A DNA stretch of 50,811 bases from CAYMJV01 sp964390545 (lineage in GTDB: Bacteria > Desulfobacterota > BSN033 > UBA1163). Positions 27,030 through 33,347 of this stretch are shown piece by piece. The notes under the pieces are model-generated. The model did no database searches. It saw only the letters and a list, made by a program, of their open reading frames with translations, and was not told the origin of the DNA. A program made the translations under genes and the position numbers. Where the stretch lies: positions 1-50,811 of the forward strand of contig CAYMJV010000009.1 of the NCBI GenBank assembly GCA_964390545.1, written 5' to 3'. Position 1 is the stretch's first letter. Every line of letters starts with the position of its first letter.

Positions 27030-28274
27030 ATGGGACGCAACATAAGAAAGAGCGGAAACCCTGGTTTGCAGCGAAATGACGCTTCGCTGTGGTCGGATAT
27101 TCGGGACCTGATTCTCGAAGCCCGCCGTACCGTCGCCCGCGGGGTGAACGCCGCTCTGGTCTGGACGAATTTCGAGATCGGCCGCCGGATCGTGGAGCAT
27201 GAGCAAAGGGGCAAGGTGCGGGCGGAATATGCGGAAGAAACGCTGAAGTCGCTTTCGCAAAAGCTCACGACGGAGTTTGGGAAGGGTTATTCCGTGGACA
27301 ATTTACAACGGATGCGGGCTTTTTACATTATGTACCAGAAATACGCGACACCGTCGCGTATTTCTGGAAAACAGATTACCCAGACAGAGTCTGGGAAATC
27401 CGGTGAAAATATCGTTGATACTTTCAATGAAATTGTGCAGACAGTGTCTACACAATTTTCTTCCACGTCAAAATCCGCGACACCGTCGCGTATTTCTGGA
27501 GTGAAGATTTCGCAGACACTGTCTGCTAAAACTATGGCAGATCGAAAATCCGAGAAAGCGTCTCGGATTTCTCTATCCGTTTTTCCGCTGAGCTGGTCGC
27601 ACTACGTTTTCCTGATGGGTATCGAGGAAGCGAACGAGCGGCGGTTTTACGAGATTGAATCTGCCAACCAGAACTGGTCGCTTCGCGAACTTCGACGGCA
27701 GTTCAACTCGTCGCTTTATGAGCGGCTCGCCTTGAGTCGAGACAAGAAAAAGGTCCGCGATCTCGGTAAGCAAGGGCAGATTGTCGATAAGCCTGAAGAT
27801 CTGATGAAAGATCCTTATGTCCTTGAGTTTTTGGGACTCAAGGAGGAATCCGTATATTCCGAAACCGATCTGGAAACGGCCATCATCAACCGGATCGAAC
27901 ATTTTCTCCTCGAACTTGGCAAAGGATTTCTATTTGAAGCCAGGCAGAAACGGTTTACCTTTGATGACAAGCATTTCCGGGTGGACCTGGTTTTTTATAA
28001 CCGCATTCTTCGTTGTTATGTTCTGATTGATCTGAAGATCGGTGAACTGACCCACCAGGACCTGGGCCAGATGCAGATGTATGTAAACTATTACGACCGC
28101 TTCGTGAAGACGCATGAGGAGAATAAGACCGTCGGAATCATTCTCTGCAAGCGGAAGAACGACTCGCTGGTGGAAATCACGCTGCCAGAGCACAGCCGGG
28201 TGTTTGCACGGAAATATCAGTTATATTTACCGACCAAGGCGGAGTTAAAGGCTCAGTTGGACGAGAAAGTATAG
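27030..28274 (+). CDS. DUF1016/YhcG-family PDDEXK nuclease with palindrome-encoded insert
   Basis: DUF1016 (YhcG) proteins are predicted PDDEXK nucleases often found beside restriction systems. The ATG at 27030 is preferred to an in-frame ATG at 27015 because ggggag sits 7 bases before it; this gives 414 residues. The N-terminal helical domain (LVWTNFEIGRRIVEHEQ, GFGKGYSVDNLQRMRAFY) runs to about residue 105. Residues about 102-180 are a low-complexity insert with repeats of the type ATPSRISG and QTxSAK. The family resumes at LSWSHYVFLMGIEEANERRF and WSLRELRRQFNSSLYERLAL. The C-terminal nuclease shows FRVDLVFYNRILRCYVLIDLKIG, with the Asp and the Asp-x-Lys expected for catalysis. Codon choice shifts here from the preceding genes. 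Confidence 0.85.
   Translation: MGRNIRKSGNPGLQRNDASLWSDIRDLILEARRTVARGVNAALVWTNFEIGRRIVEHEQRGKVRAEYAEETLKSLSQKLTTEFGKGYSVDNLQRMRAFYIMYQKYATPSRISGKQITQTESGKSGENIVDTFNEIVQTVSTQFSSTSKSATPSRISGVKISQTLSAKTMADRKSEKASRISLSVFPLSWSHYVFLMGIEEANERRFYEIESANQNWSLRELRRQFNSSLYERLALSRDKKKVRDLGKQGQIVDKPEDLMKDPYVLEFLGLKEESVYSETDLETAIINRIEHFLLELGKGFLFEARQKRFTFDDKHFRVDLVFYNRILRCYVLIDLKIGELTHQDLGQMQMYVNYYDRFVKTHEENKTVGIILCKRKNDSLVEITLPEHSRVFARKYQLYLPTKAELKAQLDEKV
27335..27570 (+). repeat. Run of seven in-frame palindromes inside the nuclease gene
   Basis: Seven hairpin-forming palindromes follow one another without breaking the frame. (1) 27335-27367 has 15-base perfect arms (CCAGAAATACGCGAC) around ACC. (2) 27374-27400 has core CCCAGAC-AGA-GTCTGGG. 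(3) 27405-27425 is a weaker GAAA/TTTC, TATC/GATA hairpin. (4) 27430-27458 has AAATTGTG/CACAATTT plus AGACA/TGTCT. (5) 27471-27495 repeats the core of palindrome 1. (6) 27512-27526 is GCAGACA-C-TGTCTGC. (7) 27546-27570 has arms AAATCCGAGA around AAGCG. A 24-base sequence starting CGCGACACCGTCGCG occurs exactly at both 27344 and 27476. Confidence 0.9.
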
Positions 28275-28285
28275 CGGGAAAAACC

Positions 28286-28342
28286 ATGTCTCAAGGAGCG
28301 GAGAAGAAGTTGCAGGAGCATATCACCGACGAATTTCACTGA
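28286..28342 (+). pseudogene. Possible N-terminal stub of a type I restriction subunit (HsdR)
   Basis: A short frame of 18 codons, MSQGAEKKLQEHITDEFH, begins 11 bases after the nuclease stop and then ends at TGA. The opening AEKKLQEHI resembles the first residues of type I restriction HsdR proteins, which DUF1016 genes often accompany. It would be the remains of a gene cut off by insertion of the dnd genes. The evidence is short, so this is tentative. Confidence 0.35.
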
Positions 28343-28348
28343 TGTGAT

Positions 28349-28371
28349 AAGGAAATAGTCAGCATTTCCTT
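28349..28371 (+). terminator. Small hairpin before dndA, weak terminator candidate
   Basis: AAGGAAAT (28349-28356) and ATTTCCTT (28364-28371) form a perfect 8-base-pair stem with a 7-base loop, followed by GTTATT. The T-run is poor, so it could equally be an insertion-junction feature. Confidence 0.35.
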
Positions 28372-28400
28372 GTTATTCCCGCAGCAATTGTGAGCGTACT

Positions 28401-29531
28401 ATGATTTACCTTGATTACAATGCGACTACGCCGGTGCTGCCCGAGGTGTTGGAGGCGATGATACCTTACCTAACCTCGCAATGGGGAAACCCATCTAGTA
28501 CGTACAAGTTCGGCTCAAAGATGAAGACGGTTATTGAAACTGCACGGGCCCAGGTGGCGGAATTGATCAGAGCGCATGCGATAGAGATCATTTTCACCTC
28601 GTGCGCAACGGAGAGCAACAACGCGGCAATTCATGCGGCGCTGAAGGCCAATTCTCAGAAACGCCACATCATCACTTCGGCGGTGGAACATTCGTCAGTG
28701 TTGAATTACTGCATGGCCTTAGGAAACGAAGGGTATCGGGTTACATATCTACCCGTTGATCGGGAGGGCTTACTTAAGCTGACCGATTTGGAGGACGCCA
28801 TCTCAGAAGAAACTGCCGTTGTTTCATTAATGTGGGCGAACAATGAAACGGGTGTGCTGTTTCCTGTGAAGGAGATTGCGGAGACTTGTCGGGCGAGGGG
28901 AGTGCTATTCCACTGCGATGCGGTGCAGGCAGCGGGGAAGGTTGAGATCGATATGGGGAATGTACAGGCCGATTACCTTTCGCTAACGGGCCACAAAATT
29001 AATGCCCCTAAAGGAATCGGAGCACTCTACGTCCGGCGAAAGGTTCCATTCTCGTCGTTCGTCCACGGTGGCCATCAGGAACGGAATCTTCGCGGTGGCA
29101 CGGAGAGCGTTCCGTTGATCGTTGGCATGGGCAAAGCCGCTGAACTGGCCCGAAAACACCTACCGAGCTTTGACAAAAGCGTGCGTCCACTTCGAGATGC
29201 GCTGGAGGGTAGCATTTTGGACTCGATTCCGAATACCGAATTGAACGGCCACAAGACCGAGCGGTTGGCGAACACAAGTAATATCACCTTCCACGGTATT
29301 GAATCCGAGGCGTTGCTCATTTTGCTCGACCAAGAAGGCATCTGTGCGTCCTCCGGCTCAGCCTGCCTTGCCGATTCTGACGAGCCCTCTCATGTCCTCA
29401 AGGCAATGAAGCCGGAATCTGCAGCTTCCCGGCAGGCAGTCCGTTTTTCTCTTGGAGATGCGAGCACTGATTCAGACATAGGAAAAGCCCTTAGTTTCCT
29501 GCACCAAGCAACTCAAACTCTGCGCGGATAA
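28401..29531 (+). CDS. dndA: Cysteine desulfurase, probable DndA of the phosphorothioation locus
   Basis: DndA-type enzymes are PLP-dependent and pass sulfur from L-cysteine, via a persulfide, to DndC for DNA phosphorothioate modification; IscS can replace them. The 376-residue protein is of the NifS/IscS class. It has the N-terminal MIYLDYNATTPVLPEVLEAM, H-containing THxxxEHSSV-like segment (ITSAVEHSSVLNY), PLP lysine K199 in LTGHKINAPKG, and catalytic cysteine C322 in ASSGSACLADSDEPSHVL. It runs on the plus strand toward the minus-strand dnd operon, with the two blocks' stop codons only two bases apart. Assignment to Dnd rather than iron-sulfur assembly rests on that neighbourhood; no iscU is present. 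Confidence 0.85.
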   Translation: MIYLDYNATTPVLPEVLEAMIPYLTSQWGNPSSTYKFGSKMKTVIETARAQVAELIRAHAIEIIFTSCATESNNAAIHAALKANSQKRHIITSAVEHSSVLNYCMALGNEGYRVTYLPVDREGLLKLTDLEDAISEETAVVSLMWANNETGVLFPVKEIAETCRARGVLFHCDAVQAAGKVEIDMGNVQADYLSLTGHKINAPKGIGALYVRRKVPFSSFVHGGHQERNLRGGTESVPLIVGMGKAAELARKHLPSFDKSVRPLRDALEGSILDSIPNTELNGHKTERLANTSNITFHGIESEALLILLDQEGICASSGSACLADSDEPSHVLKAMKPESAASRQAVRFSLGDASTDSDIGKALSFLHQATQTLRG

Positions 29532-29533
29532 AA

Positions 29534-30514
29534 TCAGTTAAGAGCAGTGCCGATGAGAGGAACGAACTTAAGCAAGTAGCAGGTATTCGGATCACGGAAA
29601 ATCGCCTCCAAGAATTGCCCCCACTTTTCGCGCATGGCAGTCCATTCAACTTCAAGAGGCCCACTTACAACGCGGATTGACGATATGATGTCTCCCGCGA
29701 AAGCGATCTTCAGCAAGGTTCTGGCAAAATACTTGTGCTCTGGGTCAGACGCATAGCCTTGGAGATCAGTCAAAAATTCCTGCAATGAGTTTTTCGCTTC
29801 CAGGTCAGAAACATAATCCGAAAAACGAACTGAAAACTCGCCATGCCGCTGCAAATCGCGGATCTCAGTGAAGCCTCTGAAAGGCATGTAATTGATAGTG
29901 TTCCGTTCAATGGATTCGTCTGCAGGCTCTGTAATGAACGCCTTTCTCGCCACGAGTTCGTAAGCTGGATGGGAAACGGCATACTTGTCATAAATATCGT
30001 AAAATCGATTCCACGGTGTCTCGTGATGCGGATTCCTCCCAAGGTTGCGACCAGTGATATAGAAAACATGATTACGCAAATCGAGGGGGACGATTTGGAC
30101 GAGTAAACGAGAATTCCCCAATTCCAGGCTTGTGATAGTGCGCCCTTGGAGGCACAAAAGACTGTGAACGGAGAAATAGCTTGCGTAGTAATTCGTCACG
30201 CGCGCCCACGTCTCCAATCCTCTTTGCGCAAGGATGTAGTGCCCTACCGTATTGCAGATAGCACGTTGCAGAAATTCGAGCGCTTGGTTCATAAGACAAA
30301 CCGTGACCTGTTCATCTCTAATGCAGATACCGGGCCGTAGGTTTTGTGAGTTATGCCCAGCATTGATCAACCAAGGGCTGAGGTAGGCCGAAACCGACAC
30401 TGCACCGGCGACGAATGGCGGTGCGGCAAAAGCAACTTGCTGGTCATCCACAAACCAAGAATGACCGATCATGCTATCGGGAGCCCCTGGAGGTGCATTA
30501 ATTACCGTCGGCAT
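29534..30514 (-). CDS. Unknown protein at the end of the dnd operon, possible HEPN-like helical segment
   Basis: I do not recognise this 326-residue protein. The ATG at 30514 is preferred because GGTGAAG precedes it; an alternative in-frame start lies at 30532. Either way it overlaps the end of dndB, which argues for translational coupling in the dnd operon. The N-terminal third includes a hydrophobic stretch (APPFVAGAVSVSAYLSPWLI). In the middle, WARVTNYYASYFSVHSLLCL resembles the helix found in HEPN-domain proteins (RYYAMFHAARALL-like). A clear catalytic R-x(4-6)-H motif was not found. No transmembrane helix or signal peptide is obvious. It could be an effector, an anti-effector or an accessory modification factor. 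Confidence 0.6.
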   Translation of the reverse strand: MPTVINAPPGAPDSMIGHSWFVDDQQVAFAAPPFVAGAVSVSAYLSPWLINAGHNSQNLRPGICIRDEQVTVCLMNQALEFLQRAICNTVGHYILAQRGLETWARVTNYYASYFSVHSLLCLQGRTITSLELGNSRLLVQIVPLDLRNHVFYITGRNLGRNPHHETPWNRFYDIYDKYAVSHPAYELVARKAFITEPADESIERNTINYMPFRGFTEIRDLQRHGEFSVRFSDYVSDLEAKNSLQEFLTDLQGYASDPEHKYFARTLLKIAFAGDIISSIRVVSGPLEVEWTAMREKWGQFLEAIFRDPNTCYLLKFVPLIGTALN

Positions 30515-31583
30515 GTGCTTCACCAAACACAAGTTCGACGATTCTCTTCGTCAGCTCGGTTATACCGCTTTCTCCAACGTAAGAAATGCCCTCTTTCTTT
30601 TGTTCAGCTGTGCTAAAGGAAAACCTTCGCAATTTCGCCACGTACGGAGTGAAATCATTCCTCCCTATCCTCAAACCCTTGTTGTCACTGATAACGATTC
30701 CCTTGCCTCTGAGATCGGCAATAATTTTTTCCAAGAGGGATAGGACGGAAGAGATACCGACGTATTTGCAGAGGAAAAACGCCTTGTTGTCCCACTCAAC
30801 GGAGTACAAATTTTGTATCGCCCTGAAGTACTCGATTAGAATCTCATGCTGCATCCGTTCCTCGAAAAAGTCAGAATCCGCACCTGCAAACAGATGTCCC
30901 TTCTTGAATAACTTTTTGAGGCCAGAGATAAATGATGATTGACTGATTACCCGATCGCTAGCTCCCACCATAGCAATTCGGTCCCTCCAGGGCGAATCAG
31001 CTGCCTCATTCAGAAACACAACAATGTCATGGCATCTCCTGTCCTGGAAGGCGACGGATTCCTTGTCACGCAACATCGGTATGAGGTCGTAAACGAGTGA
31101 TGGATTGATCTTTCGTTGATTACCATTGATCGAGCGAAAAATGAAGGCCTTCCCGGAGTCATCGAGATCAATAAACGCAGTAACAACGACGTTGAAGTCA
31201 GTCGTCCCAGCGTATTGTGAATCGAATGCCCATAGACGATGCTGCCCGTCAATCACGAAGGCTTCACCTGCCGGACGATTGCAGATGTGAATGTGTCCAT
31301 CTCGAAAAAAGCTTTGGGCGCTCAGGCTAATGATAATGGCATTCGGAAGAAGTGGTGGATTTGATCCGTTCGAAGTCAAGAATTTGCCTATTTCCCTAAG
31401 GCGGTCAGGGCGAAGTCCTCTCTGTATGCCAGCTCGATTGTACTGCGTCCGCTCCGATGTGTAGGCGATCTCAAGCAACTTTTTTCCTGGAATCGAGAAC
31501 AAATAGAACATGCCATTGCCTTGCGTGACCTGCAAGGCTGGCAGCGGATCGAGATAGCTGGGCTGTTCCTGCTTGTTTAACAT
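30498..31583 (-). CDS. dndB: DndB-like DGQHR-domain protein
   Basis: DndB proteins carry a DGQHR domain and have been described as regulators of dnd expression and of modification level. The 361-residue product shows the defining VIDGQHRLWAF with DGQHR at residues 112-116. It also has AFIFRSINGNQRKINPSLVYDL, a ParB-like/DGQHR-family signature for the second conserved segment. The ATG at 31583 follows GGAGG by nine bases; a GTG two codons earlier overlaps the stop of the upstream gene. Its 3' end overlaps the unknown gene. Many DGQHR proteins exist outside dnd loci, so the assignment uses context as well as motif. Confidence 0.85.
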   Translation of the reverse strand: MLNKQEQPSYLDPLPALQVTQGNGMFYLFSIPGKKLLEIAYTSERTQYNRAGIQRGLRPDRLREIGKFLTSNGSNPPLLPNAIIISLSAQSFFRDGHIHICNRPAGEAFVIDGQHRLWAFDSQYAGTTDFNVVVTAFIDLDDSGKAFIFRSINGNQRKINPSLVYDLIPMLRDKESVAFQDRRCHDIVVFLNEAADSPWRDRIAMVGASDRVISQSSFISGLKKLFKKGHLFAGADSDFFEERMQHEILIEYFRAIQNLYSVEWDNKAFFLCKYVGISSVLSLLEKIIADLRGKGIVISDNKGLRIGRNDFTPYVAKLRRFSFSTAEQKKEGISYVGESGITELTKRIVELVFGEAHADGN

Positions 31584-31585
31584 CG

Positions 31586-33070
31586 TCACTTACCTCCGTC
31601 TTTCCAAAACTGCCGCGCCATACCGGTCAGTAGCTTACCCTGCAGACGCAGGGCGGCTTCGGCTTTTTTGAACTTGGTGTGGATGACGCCACCGAGGATC
31701 ATCCGTTGTTCGGCGTCGGTCAATGTGTGCGGGGAGAAATGGACACCGCACTCGGCTAACTCGGCGAAGTTGGTCTCATTGGTACCAGTAGTCAGGAATT
31801 TGTCGGCATCTTGCGATGCCATCCACACTGGGAATCCCCATGACCGGCCCTGCCGCGCCAGGGTAGTGAGTAGCCCCGCTTTGTTTTCTTTCGGCAATAG
31901 CAAATGCGCTTCGTCGACGAACAGAACCATTTTGAGGGGCTGGACATCGTTCTTAACAGCAAGTTGCTGGCTCAGTTTCTTAATTAGGAAGTTCAGAATG
32001 AGGGCGACGGCCAACGCCTTCGTATCGCTATCAGTGCCGAACTCCTTGAAATCAATTACCATGGAGTTGTTCAGCCACTCCTCCAGGCTGATGGCGGTCC
32101 GCCCACTGGCAAAGAGGTTGAAGTCCACAATCTTTTTTAGGATTGCCAGATCGACGCCACTTGCGCCACGCTGCTCCATTTCCTCGGTGAGCGCCAGGAA
32201 GTCAGGCATATCCAAGTCCTTGTAAGCCTCGCGGATAGCCATCTCCTGTTTCGCTCCCAATTGTGGTGCAAAAGCTCTGATTAGCGAGGCAATTTCAGAG
32301 GCGATCTGTGCGTTCTGCGTTGGGTTCGGATGCCGGTAGAGCGGATTGATCGGCAGGCCTTGCTGAATGAGCCGGACGTAGTGCGCCCCGGTTTGCTCCA
32401 AAAACCGCATATGGTTTTTCCGCTGCTGTTTGTTTGTTGGGTCGTCCTCAAGCTCGCCCTTCATGTCGAAGAACACGAAGCGAACGCCAAAGTTGGTAAG
32501 TTGCGCCAACAGGTCGAGAGCAAGCTGGCTCTTGCCGCTCCCGGGTTGGCCCGAAATCACCAGCAAGCCATTATTGGTGCCGGGGCCATTCACCGACCAG
32601 TCGGGAGCATCCATCAGCACCTTAAGCTTAACTTCGGTTTCAACCACGTGCATGACCGGCACAGACGGTTTCATGCCGCCGGTAAACGCCATGCCGCCGC
32701 CTGTCAATTTAAGCAAGGCAGAAACGAAGCGGGTTTGATCGTTGCCGGATTCTGCCCATATCTGCCGCAGCCGCTGGCATCCGTACTCGAAATGTCGACG
32801 AAACTCTTGACGATAGCCCCCTTCATCGAGGCTGCGACCGGCACGGTGGTTTAAAGCAGCTCGGACTAAATCCCTCAATTCATCGCCGACAACCTGCTCG
32901 TCGTTTAAGGTCACGCCTTTAGCATCTTTGGGTTTAAACTCTACCGGTATGCCTTCACCCAACGCTAGGAACATTGCAGCACGTCCCAAAATCGCTTGAT
33001 TGCGGGCACCGACACGTGGAAAGACGGTTTCGATGAAATCGTGGGCTTCGCTACTGGTGTCGAATTTCAT
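31586..33070 (-). CDS. DndE domain fused to a HerA/FtsK-like ATPase
   Basis: The 494-residue protein combines two parts. Residues 1-108 look like DndE, the small nicked-DNA-binding protein of phosphorothioation that is usually a stand-alone protein of about 110 residues. The pattern GARNQAILGRAAMFLALGEG followed by DELRDLVRAALNHRAG fits. From about residue 140 it is a DUF87/HerA-type ATPase with Walker A GQPGSGKS at 174-181, the RFVFFDMKGELEDD segment, and Walker B MVLFVDEAHLLLP near residue 390, then LARQGRSWGFPVWMASQDADKF. HerA ATPases pump or remodel DNA with a partner nuclease. DptH, the ATPase of dnd restriction, is a related idea, but no DptF or DptG is seen. The gene starts three bases after the upstream 85-aa gene. 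Confidence 0.8.
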   Translation of the reverse strand: MKFDTSSEAHDFIETVFPRVGARNQAILGRAAMFLALGEGIPVEFKPKDAKGVTLNDEQVVGDELRDLVRAALNHRAGRSLDEGGYRQEFRRHFEYGCQRLRQIWAESGNDQTRFVSALLKLTGGGMAFTGGMKPSVPVMHVVETEVKLKVLMDAPDWSVNGPGTNNGLLVISGQPGSGKSQLALDLLAQLTNFGVRFVFFDMKGELEDDPTNKQQRKNHMRFLEQTGAHYVRLIQQGLPINPLYRHPNPTQNAQIASEIASLIRAFAPQLGAKQEMAIREAYKDLDMPDFLALTEEMEQRGASGVDLAILKKIVDFNLFASGRTAISLEEWLNNSMVIDFKEFGTDSDTKALAVALILNFLIKKLSQQLAVKNDVQPLKMVLFVDEAHLLLPKENKAGLLTTLARQGRSWGFPVWMASQDADKFLTTGTNETNFAELAECGVHFSPHTLTDAEQRMILGGVIHTKFKKAEAALRLQGKLLTGMARQFWKDGGK

Positions 33071-33073
33071 GGT

Positions 33074-33331
33074 CTATGCTCTCAACTTCTGCGCGGCAGC
33101 CTGCTGCATCTCCTCGAAAATGGCGCGAGCGTAGGCGCGCTCCAGCTCATACAAATCGCGATTCTCCGCAAGAATTTTGGTACCTTTCCTGGCCGCACGG
33201 TAAAGTTGTGCCCGCGTTTGCCAGTCGAGGGTGCTATGGAAAATATCCTCACGCATGATATGTTGGATCATTACTGCATCGTCCGGGCTGCAGCCGATAT
33301 CCTCGATGATCATGTCTTGGTAAGTGGACAT
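33074..33331 (-). CDS. Unknown 85-residue protein between dndD and dndE
   Basis: The product is short and charged, beginning MSTYQDMIIEDIGCSPDDAV and ending with a predicted amphipathic helix rich in Glu, Ala and Gln (YELERAYARAIFEEMQQAAA). A ribosome binding site (gcaggaat) precedes the ATG. The stop lies three bases before the DndE-HerA start and the gene begins 16 bases after dndD, so it is embedded in the operon. No family was recognised. It may be an adaptor or a subunit partner of DndD or of the fused ATPase. Confidence 0.65.
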   Translation of the reverse strand: MSTYQDMIIEDIGCSPDDAVMIQHIMREDIFHSTLDWQTRAQLYRAARKGTKILAENRDLYELERAYARAIFEEMQQAAAQKLRA

Positions 33332-33347
33332 AGTATTCCTGCTTTAC

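Noticed and set aside
27335..27570. CRISPR array
   Set aside because: The palindromes differ in sequence and length, spacers are short or absent, and the reading frame is open throughout. No cas gene was seen in the window.
32330..32854. Plus-strand frames opposite dndE-HerA, dndD and dndC
   Set aside because: They are antisense to clearly identified domain-bearing genes and are open because of the codon bias of those genes.
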